From assembly GCF_007035645.1 (NCBI RefSeq), contig NZ_AP019632.1, positions 2,356,001 through 2,420,000 on the forward strand: DNA of 64,000 nucleotides. The letters are read 5' to 3'. Positions 32,503 through 40,426 of the stretch are shown here, one piece after another; positions within the stretch are counted from its first letter, which is position 1; every line of letters begins with the position of its first letter. Both the position numbers and the translations under genes were made by a program. The DNA is from Enterobacter asburiae. GTDB taxonomy: Bacteria > Pseudomonadota > Gammaproteobacteria > Enterobacterales > Enterobacteriaceae. The notes beneath the pieces are model-generated. The model did no database searches and was not told the origin of the DNA. It saw only the letters and a program-made list of their open reading frames with translations.

Positions 32503-33288
32503 TTATTTCCCCGTAAAGTTCGGCGCGCGCTTCGCCAGGAAGGCGCTGACGCCCTCGCGGTAGTCGTCGCTGCGCCCGGCCAGTCGCTGGTAGTCGCGCT
32601 CCAGATCGAGCTGGGCGTCCAGGGTGTTGGTTTCCGCGGCGTTGATCGCCTGCTTGATCAGCCCCAGCCCGAAGGTCGGTTGAGACGCAAAGTGCAGCGC
32701 CATCTGCTGCGCGGTAGCGGAGAGCTGTTCGTCATCCACCACCTGCCAGATCATCCCCCAGGCCTGCGCCTGTTCGGCGCTGAGCTTGTCGCCGAGCAGC
32801 GCCAGCCCCATAGCGCGGGCGCGTCCGGCCACGCGCGGCAGCAGCCAGGTGCCGCCGCAGTCCGGCACCAGGCCGAGCTTGCTGAAGGCCATCACGAAGT
32901 TGGCGGAACGGGCGGCGATCACCATATCGCACCCCAGCGCCAGCGTCGCCCCCGCCCCCGCTGCTACGCCGTTAACCGCGCAAATCACCGGTTTCGGCAG
33001 CTTTGCCAGGCGGCGCACCAGCGGGTTATAGAAGGTTTCAACGGACATCCCCAGATCCGGCGCCGGGCCGTTGGGGTCGACGTTGCGGTCGTTCAGATCC
33101 TGACCGGCGCAAAAGCCGCGACCCGCCCCGGTGATCAGCAGGCAGCGAACGGTGTCATCACGATCGGCCTGTTTCAGGCACTCGGCAAGCTGCTGGTGCA
33201 TCACGTCGTTAAAGCTGTTCAGACGCTCCGGACGGTTCAGCGTAATGGTCATTACGCCCTGCTCAACATGACTGAGAATACATTCCAC
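32503..33288 (-). CDS. paaG: PaaG, ring 1,2-epoxyphenylacetyl-CoA isomerase
   Basis: 261 residues of the crotonase superfamily: RCLLITGAGRGFCAGQDLNDR (first oxyanion-hole segment, with the Asp of PaaG) and KPVICAVNGVAAGAGATLALGCDMVIAARSANFVMAFSKLGLVPDCGGTWLLPRVAG. It isomerises the ring epoxide to oxepin-CoA and also performs a double-bond shift later in the pathway. Two bases separate its start from the paaF stop. Confidence 0.95.
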   Translation of the reverse strand: MECILSHVEQGVMTITLNRPERLNSFNDVMHQQLAECLKQADRDDTVRCLLITGAGRGFCAGQDLNDRNVDPNGPAPDLGMSVETFYNPLVRRLAKLPKPVICAVNGVAAGAGATLALGCDMVIAARSANFVMAFSKLGLVPDCGGTWLLPRVAGRARAMGLALLGDKLSAEQAQAWGMIWQVVDDEQLSATAQQMALHFASQPTFGLGLIKQAINAAETNTLDAQLDLERDYQRLAGRSDDYREGVSAFLAKRAPNFTGK

Positions 33289-33290
33289 AA

Positions 33291-34058
33291 TTAGCGTCCT
33301 TTAAAGTCGGGGGTGCGTTTTTGTAAGAAGGCGTCGATGCCTTCCCGGCGGTCTTCGGTGGCAGAAAGCAGCGTAAACAGCTGGCGCTCCTGGGCCAGAC
33401 CGGCCTGGAGCGGCACCTCCTGAGACTGGCGCAGCGCCTGTTTCGCCGCCTGCAGCGCCAGCGGAGAGTGGCGCGCCATCAGCGCCGCCTGCTTCAGGGC
33501 ATACTCCAGCGTCAGCGCTGGCGGGAAGACGTCGCTCACCAGCCCGGCGCTGAGCGCCTGCTGCGCGGAGATACTCTCTCCGGTCAGCACCATTTTGCTG
33601 GCAAGGGATTTACCGACGCTGCGGATAAGACGCTGGGTGCCACCCGCGCCGGGCATAATGCCCAGCGTAATTTCCGGCAGGCCAAAGCGGGCGTTATCGC
33701 CAGCAACGATCGCGTCGCACAGCAGCGCCAGCTCGCAGCCTGCGCCCAGCGCGAAGCCGTTCACGGCGGCAATCAGCGGTTTAGGAAAAGCGTTGATGCG
33801 CGCCCACAGCTGCGGGCGGATATCGTTCAGCGTGGCGGGCAGATCTTTCTCCGCCATTTCGTTGAGATCGGCCCCGGCGGCAAAGCAGCGCTCGCTGCCG
33901 TAAATCACGCAGACGGCGATGTCGGCATCTGCTGCGGCGTCCTCAAGCTGCTCGGCAATCTGGGTTAACAGCGCGTTATTGAGGGCGTTGCGCGCCGCCG
34001 GACGGTTTAGCGTCAGCTGCAGCACGCGGCCATGACGGGTAACAATCAGTTCGCTCAT
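33291..34058 (-). CDS. paaF: PaaF, 2,3-dehydroadipyl-CoA hydratase
   Basis: 255 residues from the ATG at 34058; the open frame runs further upstream but this start overlaps the paaE stop as ATGA and matches the family start (MSELIVTRHGRVLQLTLNRP). Crotonase motifs: CFAAGADLNEMAEKD, KPLIAAVNGFALGAGCELALLCDAIVAG and LPEITLGIMPGAGGTQRL, including both catalytic Glu residues of true enoyl-CoA hydratases. It hydrates 2,3-dehydroadipyl-CoA to 3-hydroxyadipyl-CoA. Confidence 0.95.
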   Translation of the reverse strand: MSELIVTRHGRVLQLTLNRPAARNALNNALLTQIAEQLEDAAADADIAVCVIYGSERCFAAGADLNEMAEKDLPATLNDIRPQLWARINAFPKPLIAAVNGFALGAGCELALLCDAIVAGDNARFGLPEITLGIMPGAGGTQRLIRSVGKSLASKMVLTGESISAQQALSAGLVSDVFPPALTLEYALKQAALMARHSPLALQAAKQALRQSQEVPLQAGLAQERQLFTLLSATEDRREGIDAFLQKRTPDFKGR

Positions 34059-35125
34059 GCCATCCCCTTCGCGTCGAAGTCGACAATCACGTCGGCGGTT
34101 AACGGCAGCGACTGGCAGCTCAGCACGTATCCGGCGGCCAGCTCGTCCGGCTCCAGGCTGAAATTGGTCGCCATGTCCACCTTCCCGCGCAGCACTTTGC
34201 ATTTACAGGTGGCGCACACGCCGCCCTTGCAGGCATACGGGAGATCCGCCCCCTGACGCAGGGCGGCATCCAGGATGCTTTCGTCATCCGCCGTCAGGGT
34301 GATTTCGCGGTCGCGCCCGTCCTGGCGCACGGTCACTTTCTGTCCTTCCGCCAGGACGTGCACCGCGCGTTTAGCGGTGGTTCCCGGGGTGTTAAAGCGC
34401 TCAAGGTGAATGGATTTGTCCGGCATCCCCAGCGCCTTCAGCGTCGCTTCCGCGTCGTCCATCATCGCCGACGGGCCGCAGATAAACGCCTCGTCGTACT
34501 GGCGGAAGTTAATCAGGGTTTTCGCCAGCGCCTGCAGCTTTTCCCCGTCGATGCGGCCATAAAGCAGATCGCTGTCCAGCCGCTCCTGGCTGAAGATGGA
34601 GACCAGCTGCAGCCGCTGCGTGTACTTGTCCTTCAGGTCCGCCAGCGCCTGGCGGAACATCATGCTCTGGCTGCTGCGGTTGCCGTAGATCAGGGTGAAG
34701 TGGCTCTTGGGTTCGGTCGCAAGCGTCGCGGAGATAATCGCCAGCATCGGGGTGATCCCGGAGCCTGCCGCAATCGCCAGATAGTGGCCTTCGCGTTCAG
34801 CCCGCGGCTGGTAGCCAAACTGCCCCTGAGGAACCATCACCTCCAGGGCCATGCCCGCTTTGATCTCATCCCGGGCATAGCGGGAAAAGCGCCCGCCGTC
34901 GATGGCTTTGACCGCCACGCTGATTTCGCCCGGGGCGGTACTCCGGCAGATGGAGTAGCAGCGGCGCAGCTCGTCCCCGCCAAGCTTCGTTTTTAACGTC
35001 AGGTGCTGGCCGGGGCGGAAGCGGTAGGCGTCCTGCAACGCCTGCGGCACCGCGAACGTGATGGTCACCGCGTCGCGGGTTTCGGGTTCCACTTTTGCCA
35101 CTGTTAATGAATGAAACGTTGTCAT
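34055..35125 (-). CDS. paaE: PaaE, reductase of phenylacetyl-CoA epoxidase
   Basis: 356 residues from the ATG at 35125. A ferredoxin-NADP reductase-like FAD domain (FRPGQHLTLKTKLGGDELRRCYSICRS), an NADPH-binding domain (YLAIAAGSGITPMLAIISATL and FTLIYGNRSS, then FICGPSAMMDDAE) and a C-terminal plant-type 2Fe-2S domain with Cys motif CKGGVCATCKCKVLRG plus a final CQS. It passes electrons from NADPH to the diiron subunit PaaA. It lies eight bases after paaD. Confidence 0.96.
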   Translation of the reverse strand: MTTFHSLTVAKVEPETRDAVTITFAVPQALQDAYRFRPGQHLTLKTKLGGDELRRCYSICRSTAPGEISVAVKAIDGGRFSRYARDEIKAGMALEVMVPQGQFGYQPRAEREGHYLAIAAGSGITPMLAIISATLATEPKSHFTLIYGNRSSQSMMFRQALADLKDKYTQRLQLVSIFSQERLDSDLLYGRIDGEKLQALAKTLINFRQYDEAFICGPSAMMDDAEATLKALGMPDKSIHLERFNTPGTTAKRAVHVLAEGQKVTVRQDGRDREITLTADDESILDAALRQGADLPYACKGGVCATCKCKVLRGKVDMATNFSLEPDELAAGYVLSCQSLPLTADVIVDFDAKGMA

Positions 35126-35132
35126 AACAGCC

Positions 35133-35630
35133 TCAAATGCATTTGAAATAGTCGAAGGGCTCGCGGCAGGTGTTGCAGCGGTAGAGCGCTTTGCAGGCCG
35201 TCGAGCCAAATTCACTGATAAGCGAGGTGTCGGTACTGGCGCAGCGCGGGCAGGTCACCTCCACAGGCGCGTGCGCGTGGCAGCTATGCCCCACGGGCGG
35301 GCTGATGCCGTACGCCCGCAGGCGCTCGCGCGCGTCGGCGGTCATCCAGTCGGTGGTCCAGGCGGGTTCAAGCTGGAGCACAATGTGTACCGGGGTAAAG
35401 CCGTTCGCGCTCATCGCGTCGCGGATCGCCCCCAGCAGGTGCTCCGTTGCCGGGCAGCCCGAGTAGGTTGGCGTGAAGCCAATGACCCAGCCTTCCCCCT
35501 GCGCCTTCACGCTGCGCACCATGCCTAAATCGGTGATGGTTAATACCGGCACTTCCGGATCGGGGATCTGGCTTAACAGCGACCAGATCTGCGGGATTTG
35601 CGCGGGCGCGATGTCGACGAGGCGTTGCAT
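35133..35630 (-). CDS. paaD: PaaD, Fe-S maturation protein for the epoxidase
   Basis: 165 residues from the ATG at 35630 (family start MQRLVDIAP). An N-terminal DUF59/MIP18 domain is visible: IPDPEVPVLTITDLGMVRSV and PTYSGCPATEHLLGAI. A C-terminal Zn-ribbon-like part has VTCPRCASTDTSLISEFG and LYRCNTCREPFDYFKC. PaaD is needed for epoxidase function in vivo, probably in iron or Fe-S loading, and is not a stable subunit of the complex. Confidence 0.94.
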   Translation of the reverse strand: MQRLVDIAPAQIPQIWSLLSQIPDPEVPVLTITDLGMVRSVKAQGEGWVIGFTPTYSGCPATEHLLGAIRDAMSANGFTPVHIVLQLEPAWTTDWMTADARERLRAYGISPPVGHSCHAHAPVEVTCPRCASTDTSLISEFGSTACKALYRCNTCREPFDYFKCI

Positions 35631-35641
35631 AGCGTTCTCCT

Positions 35642-36388
35642 TTACCACTGCTGACCGGGATACGCGCGCTGGAGATACTGCATTTCCGCCAGCATCGGGC
35701 CCAGATGTTCGGTATGCAGCCCCCTCTTGCCCCCGGTGCGGTACGCCACCTCTGCGGGAACCTGCAGGCAGGCCTCATTGAGACCGGCAAAGACTTCGCT
35801 TTCCCACGGCTGGCGCAGGACGCGCGGGTCAACCGCCACGCCGGCGTCAATCAGGGCCAGCTCGACGTCATCGGCTTCAAACAGCTCCGCCGTAAAACGC
35901 CACAGGTTGTCGATGGCCTGCTGCATTTTTTGCGCGGACGTTTCGGTCCCGTCGCCCAGACGCACCAGCCAGCCGCGGCTGAAGCGCAGGTGGTAGCGCG
36001 CCTCTTTAATCGCTTTGGCGGCGATGGCCGCAAGCTGGCCGTCGCTGCTCCGGGTCAGGCGTTCGTACAGCGCCACGTTCCAGGCATCCATCAGGTACTG
36101 GCGGGCAATGGTGTCGGCGAAGCTGCCGTTCGGCTGCTCCACCAGCAGGACGTTGCGGAACTGGCGCTCGTCGCGGCCAAACGCCAGGGTGTCTTCATCG
36201 CCCTGGCCTTCCCGCTCCGCGACATAGGTCAGGAAATTGCGCGCCTGGCCCAGCAGGTCGAGACCGATATTGGCGAGCGCGAGGTCGATTTCCAGCTCCG
36301 GCGCATGGCCGCACCAGGCGCCGAGACGCTGGGAAAGCACCAGACCGTTGTCGCCCAGACGCAGGGCATAGGCTGTCACTGAACTCAT
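35642..36388 (-). CDS. paaC: PaaC, structural subunit of phenylacetyl-CoA epoxidase
   Basis: 248 residues from the ATG at 36388, the same length as in E. coli; GAGGCAAAG lies upstream. A ferritin-like four-helix protein: PELEIDLALANIGLDLLGQARNFLTYVAERE and AKAIKEARYHLRFSRGWLVRLGDGTETS. It pairs with PaaA in the catalytic core but does not carry a complete diiron site. Twelve bases separate it from paaD and eight from paaB. Confidence 0.95.
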   Translation of the reverse strand: MSSVTAYALRLGDNGLVLSQRLGAWCGHAPELEIDLALANIGLDLLGQARNFLTYVAEREGQGDEDTLAFGRDERQFRNVLLVEQPNGSFADTIARQYLMDAWNVALYERLTRSSDGQLAAIAAKAIKEARYHLRFSRGWLVRLGDGTETSAQKMQQAIDNLWRFTAELFEADDVELALIDAGVAVDPRVLRQPWESEVFAGLNEACLQVPAEVAYRTGGKRGLHTEHLGPMLAEMQYLQRAYPGQQW

Positions 36389-36396
36389 TCTTTGCC

Positions 36397-36684
36397 TCAC
36401 ATATGCTCGATGCCGTCAGGGATGGTGTAGAACGTCGGATGGCGGTAAACCTTGCTTTCCGCCGGGTCGAAGAACTCACCGCTCTCTTCCGGCTGGGAGG
36501 CGACAATCTCGCTCGCCTTAACCACCCAGACAGAACACCCTTCGCTGCGGCGGGTGTAGGCATCACGCGCATTTTCCAGCGCCATGCGATCGTCGGCGGC
36601 ATGCAGACTGCCCACGTGACGGTGGGATAACCCTTGTTTGCTGCGTACGAACACTTCGTACAGCGGCCAGTAGACATTGCTCAT
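36397..36684 (-). CDS. paaB: PaaB, small subunit of phenylacetyl-CoA epoxidase
   Basis: 95 residues, MSNVYWPLYEVFVRSKQGLSHRHVGSLHAADDRMALENARDAYTRR and ending in FYTIPDGIEHM, which is diagnostic for PaaB. It bridges PaaAC heterodimers into the larger complex. It starts 12 bases after the paaA stop. Confidence 0.95.
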   Translation of the reverse strand: MSNVYWPLYEVFVRSKQGLSHRHVGSLHAADDRMALENARDAYTRRSEGCSVWVVKASEIVASQPEESGEFFDPAESKVYRHPTFYTIPDGIEHM

Positions 36685-36696
36685 GGTTATTTCCTC

Positions 36697-37626
36697 TTAT
36701 GCGGCCTGACGGGCGCGCTGTTTTTCCGCGTGCGCCAGTGCGGCTTTGCGCACCCACGCCCCCTCTTCCCAGGCTTTACGTTTGGCGGCCAGGCGCTCGT
36801 GGTTGCAGATGCCGCGCCCGCTAATGACCTCGTCAAACTCATGCCAGTCGATCTCGCCGAAGCGATAATGACCGCTCTCTTCATCAAATCGCAGGTCGGG
36901 ATCCGGTACCGTCATGCCGAGCATCTCCACCTGCGGCACCGTGTTGTCGACAAAGCGCTGGCGAAGTTCGTCATTGCCGAAGCGTTTGATTTTCCAGGCC
37001 AGGCTGCGGGCGCTGTTCGGCGAGTTGTCGTCGTTCGGCCCGAACATCATCAGCGCTGGCCACCAGAAGCGGTTGATGGCGTCCTGTAGCATCTGGCGCT
37101 GGGCCTCGCTGCCCTGCGCCAGCGCCATGCAGGCCTCAAAGCCCTGGCGCTGGTGGAAGCTCTCTTCTTTACAGATTTTCACCATCGCGCGGGCATACGG
37201 ACCGTAGGAGGTCCGGCATAGCGCCACCTGGTTGACGATAGCGGCGCCGTCCACCAGCCAGCCGATCACGCCGATATCGGCCCAGCTCAGGGTCGGATAG
37301 TTGAAGATGGAGGAGTATTTCATCCTGCCGTCGAGCATTTTCTGGTAGATGTCTTCCCGCGCGCAGCCCAGCGTTTCCGCCGCGCTGTAGAGATAGAGTC
37401 CGTGCCCGGCTTCGTCCTGAACTTTCGCCAGCAGGATCGCTTTTCGGCGCAGCGTCGGCGCGCGGGCGATCCAGTTCCCTTCCGGCAGCATGCCGACAAT
37501 TTCGGAGTGCGCATGCTGACCAATCTGACGGATCAACGTCTTACGGTAGGCGTCAGGCATCCAGTCCTGAGGCTCAATCGCCGTCTCCTGCGCTATGCGC
37601 TGCTCAAACCGTTGTTCTTGCGTCAC
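36697..37626 (-). CDS. paaA: PaaA, catalytic diiron subunit of phenylacetyl-CoA epoxidase
   Basis: 309 residues, starting at GTG 37626 with AAAGGTGATG upstream; longer frames to 37680 add residues not seen in the family, and the length then equals E. coli PaaA. Diiron ligands lie in [17 protein letters not shown] (E-x-x-H type) and [17 protein letters not shown]. It inserts one oxygen atom into the aromatic ring of phenylacetyl-CoA, giving the 1,2-epoxide. First gene of the ten-gene paaA-K operon, divergent from paaZ. Confidence 0.95.
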   Translation of the reverse strand: MTQEQRFEQRIAQETAIEPQDWMPDAYRKTLIRQIGQHAHSEIVGMLPEGNWIARAPTLRRKAILLAKVQDEAGHGLYLYSAAETLGCAREDIYQKMLDGRMKYSSIFNYPTLSWADIGVIGWLVDGAAIVNQVALCRTSYGPYARAMVKICKEESFHQRQGFEACMALAQGSEAQRQMLQDAINRFWWPALMMFGPNDDNSPNSARSLAWKIKRFGNDELRQRFVDNTVPQVEMLGMTVPDPDLRFDEESGHYRFGEIDWHEFDEVISGRGICNHERLAAKRKAWEEGAWVRKAALAHAEKQRARQAA

Positions 37627-37635
37627 GTCATCACC

Positions 37636-37650
37636 TTTATGATTCGTTAG
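37636..37650. promoter_or_regulatory. PaaX-like box near paaA start
   Basis: TTTATGATTCGTTAG matches 13 of 15 positions of the E. coli PaaX consensus WWTRTGATTCGYGWT (consensus from memory). It is 10 bases upstream of the paaA GTG. Confidence 0.5.
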
Positions 37651-37740
37651 TTTGCAAATTAAGGCGTAATGTTGAATCACTTTGTTTTTTTAGAAGTTAC
37701 ACATAGGTTAAATATAACCCCAAGAATTGTTTCCTGGTTT

Positions 37741-37756
37741 TGTGATGCTGCTCGCA
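37741..37756. promoter_or_regulatory. candidate CRP site in the paaA-paaZ intergenic region
   Basis: TGTGA-N6-TCGCA, one mismatch from TGTGA-N6-TCACA. In E. coli both paa promoters need cAMP-CRP, and this central position between the divergent genes would suit both. Confidence 0.5.
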
Positions 37757-37854
37757 AGGCTTTTGCATCAGGCCTTTCAGAAAGCGTCTTCAAGCGATGC
37801 GATTCATCCAGCCAGATCACAACGTTAACAATTCATTAAAAACTCAGCTTGATT

Positions 37855-37869
37855 TTTATGATTCACGAT
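37855..37869. promoter_or_regulatory. PaaX box upstream of paaZ
   Basis: TTTATGATTCACGAT matches 14 of 15 positions of WWTRTGATTCGYGWT. It is 43 bases before the paaZ ATG, about where a repressor would cover the transcription start. Confidence 0.65.
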
Positions 37870-37912
37870 CAAACTATTAATGAGTAAATCACGTAACATT
37901 TGGAGATAAGCG

Positions 37913-39955
37913 ATGCAGCAGTTAGCCAGCTTCTTATCCGGTACCTGGCAGTCTGGCCGGGGCCGCGAGCGCACTATTCATCACGCCATCAGTGGCGAAG
38001 CCCTGTGGAGCGTGACCAGCGAAGGGCTGGACATGGTGGCCGCCCGTCGCTATGCGATTGAGCGCGGCGGGGAAGCGCTTCACGAGATGACCTTTATCGA
38101 ACGTGCTGCCATGCTGAAGGCGGTGGCAAAGCACCTGCTCAGCGAAAAAGAGGCGTTCTATGCCCTGTCAGCTCAGACGGGCGCAACGAAGGCGGACAGC
38201 TGGGTGGATATTGAAGGCGGCATCGGCACCCTCTTCACTTACGCCAGCCTGGGCAGCCGCGAGCTGCCGGATGACACGCTGTGGCCGGAAGACGAGTTAA
38301 TCCCACTGTCGAAAGAAGGCGGCTTTGCGGCGCGCCACGTCCTCACCTCCAAATCCGGCGTGGCGGTGCACATCAACGCCTTTAACTTCCCCTGCTGGGG
38401 GATGCTGGAAAAGCTGGCGCCGACCTGGCTTGCCGGCATGCCCGCCATCATCAAACCCGCTACCGCGACCGCGCAGGTGACGCAGGCGATGGTGAAATCC
38501 ATCGTCGACAGCGGACTGGTGCCGGACGGCGCCATCAGCCTGATCTGCGGCGGCACGGGGGATCTCCTCGACCAGCTCGACAGCCAGGACGTGGTGACCT
38601 TTACCGGCTCCGCCAGCACCGGGCAAAGCCTGCGCGTGCACCCGAATATTGTGGCGAATTCGATTCCGTTCACCATGGAAGCCGACTCCCTGAACTGCTG
38701 CGTGCTGGGGGAAGACGTCACGCCGGAACAGCCGGAGTTTGCGCTGTTCGTCCGGGAAGTGGTCCGCGAGATGACCGCTAAAGCCGGGCAAAAATGTACG
38801 GCCATTCGCCGGATTATCGTCCCGCAAAACCAGATTGACGCGGTGAGCAAGGCGCTGATTGCCCGCCTGGAAAAAGTGGTGGTGGGCGACCCGGCGCAGG
38901 AAGGGGTGAAGATGGGTGCGCTGGTCAACGCCGAACAGCGCGCGGACGTGCAGGAGAAAGTGGAGCAACTGATCGCCGCTGGCTGCCAGATCCGTCTGGG
39001 CGGCAAAGCGGATCTGCAGGCCGCGGGGGCGTTCTTCCCGCCGACCCTGCTGTTCTGCCCGCAGCCGGATGAAACCCCGGCGGTGCACTCAACCGAAGCC
39101 TTCGGCCCGGTTGCGACGCTGATGCCGTATCGCAACGCACGCCACGCGATGCAGCTTGCCCGCGCGGGCGGCGGCAGCCTGGCGGGTACGCTGGTCACCG
39201 CAGACCAGGCCATTGCCCGCGAGTTTATTGCCGGCGCGGCGCGCGCCCACGGACGCATTCAGATCCTTAACGAGGAATCATCAAAAGAGTCTACCGGCCA
39301 CGGCTCCCCGCTGCCTCAGCTGGTGCACGGCGGCCCGGGCCGCGCGGGCGGCGGCGAAGAGCTGGGCGGCCTGCGCGCGGTGAAGCACTATCTGCAGCGC
39401 ACCGCGATTCAGGGCAGCCCGACGATGCTGGCCGCCATTGGCAAACAGTGGGTGCGTGGCGCAACGGTGCAGGAAGATCGCGTTCATCCGTTCCGCAAAT
39501 ACTTTGAGGAGCTGCAGCCGGGCGATAGCCTGCTGACGCCGCGCCGCACCCTCACGGAAGCGGACATCGTGAACTTTGCCTGCCTGAGCGGGGACCATTT
39601 CTACGCCCATATGGACAAGATAGGCGCGGCAGAGTCGATCTTTGGCGAGCGCGTGGTGCACGGCTACTTCCTGATCTCCGCCGCGGCGGGACTGTTTGTT
39701 GATGCGGGCGTCGGGCCGGTTATTGCCAATTACGGCATGGAAAACCTGCGCTTTATCGAGCCGGTTAAGCCGGGCGATACCATTCAGGTGCGTCTGACCT
39801 GCAAACGTAAAACGCTGAAGAAACAGCGTACCGCCGAGGAAAAACCAACCGGCGTGGTGGAATGGGCGGTTGAGATCTTCAACCAGCACCAGCAGGCCGT
39901 GGCGCTCTACTCCATCCTGACGCTGGTGGCGCGCCAGCAGGGCGAATTCAGCTAA
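37913..39955 (+). CDS. paaZ: PaaZ, oxepin-CoA hydrolase / semialdehyde dehydrogenase
   Basis: 680 residues, a fusion of two enzymes. Residues about 1-520 are an aldehyde dehydrogenase with [35 protein letters not shown] and the catalytic cysteine in [12 protein letters not shown]. Residues about 545-680 are an R-specific enoyl-CoA hydratase (MaoC-like) with [16 protein letters not shown]. The hydratase opens the oxepin ring and the dehydrogenase oxidises the resulting aldehyde to 3-oxo-5,6-dehydrosuberyl-CoA. GGAG precedes the ATG. Divergent from paaA with shared PaaX control. Confidence 0.96.
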   Translation: MQQLASFLSGTWQSGRGRERTIHHAISGEALWSVTSEGLDMVAARRYAIERGGEALHEMTFIERAAMLKAVAKHLLSEKEAFYALSAQTGATKADSWVDIEGGIGTLFTYASLGSRELPDDTLWPEDELIPLSKEGGFAARHVLTSKSGVAVHINAFNFPCWGMLEKLAPTWLAGMPAIIKPATATAQVTQAMVKSIVDSGLVPDGAISLICGGTGDLLDQLDSQDVVTFTGSASTGQSLRVHPNIVANSIPFTMEADSLNCCVLGEDVTPEQPEFALFVREVVREMTAKAGQKCTAIRRIIVPQNQIDAVSKALIARLEKVVVGDPAQEGVKMGALVNAEQRADVQEKVEQLIAAGCQIRLGGKADLQAAGAFFPPTLLFCPQPDETPAVHSTEAFGPVATLMPYRNARHAMQLARAGGGSLAGTLVTADQAIAREFIAGAARAHGRIQILNEESSKESTGHGSPLPQLVHGGPGRAGGGEELGGLRAVKHYLQRTAIQGSPTMLAAIGKQWVRGATVQEDRVHPFRKYFEELQPGDSLLTPRRTLTEADIVNFACLSGDHFYAHMDKIGAAESIFGERVVHGYFLISAAAGLFVDAGVGPVIANYGMENLRFIEPVKPGDTIQVRLTCKRKTLKKQRTAEEKPTGVVEWAVEIFNQHQQAVALYSILTLVARQQGEFS

Positions 39956-40082
39956 CGTCCCTTCCCCTTTACCACAATGGCTGGTGGCTCCCGGTAATTT
40001 GACGCTGCTTACAGATTCACTGGGGGCCTTCAGCAAGGCCCTCAACATAAAGTGAACGGAATAACCTCCACAGCCGTATGTT

Positions 40083-40120
40083 CCCCCTCACCCCAGCCCT
40101 CTCCCTCAAGGGAGAGGGGG
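40083..40120. repeat. dispersed CCCTCACCC..CCTCTCCC palindromic repeat (copy 2)
   Basis: CCCTCACCCCAGCCCTCTCC followed by CTCAAGGGAGAGGGG; same family as 28032-28110 and 46087-46118. Confidence 0.7.
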
Positions 40121-40194
40121 CCGTCTGTGCTGACATCATTTGTGGGGAGAGGAAATGGCCCGGCCTGTGATTTATCCCCGCTCTTTTTTTAACC

Positions 40195-40210
40195 TGGCAA
40201 GGCTGACAAA
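40195..40210 (+). promoter_or_regulatory. candidate FeaR site for tynA (TGGCA-N8-AAA)
   Basis: TGGCA-AGGCTGAC-AAA fits the TGNCA-N8-AAA motif I recall for E. coli FeaR. The only equally placed match before feaB is at 47749-47764. It lies upstream of the ERIC element, so a FeaR-dependent transcript would include the ERIC. Confidence 0.5.
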
Positions 40211-40276
40211 TAATCTGGCAGATGCAGGCAAACGCTTTTCTCGGGCGCCTGTCAGGATAAGGCTGTCACAACACAA

Positions 40277-40403
40277 TATCCCCTAAATAATTCGAGTTGC
40301 AGGAAGGCGGCAAGGGAACGAATCCCCCGGAGCGTACATAAGTACGTGACTGGGGTGAGTGAGTGCAGCCAACGCACCTGCAACTTGAAGTATGACGGGT
40401 ATA
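40277..40403. repeat. ERIC (IRU) element, 127 bp
   Basis: The central part contains GTGACTGGGGTGAG and its inverted partner GGAGCGTACATAAGTACG, matching the regions targeted by the ERIC1R and ERIC2 primers. The ends are TATCCC and GGGTATA. The length of 127 bp equals a canonical full-length ERIC. It ends 23 bases before the tynA ATG. Confidence 0.92.
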
Positions 40404-40426
40404 AACACAACAAGATGAGGTCTACG

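Larger units (their letters stand above)
39956..40426. other. 471-base intergenic region between paaZ and tynA
   Basis: No gene. It holds a small hairpin (GGGCCTT/AAGGCCC, 40024-40041), a CCCTCACCC repeat, a FeaR-type site and a 127-bp ERIC element. Apparent short frames on both strands fall inside the ERIC and are not coding. Confidence 0.8.

Noticed and set aside
40277..40403. Small RNA or coding region in the tynA leader
   Set aside because: The entire stretch is explained by a full-length ERIC element.
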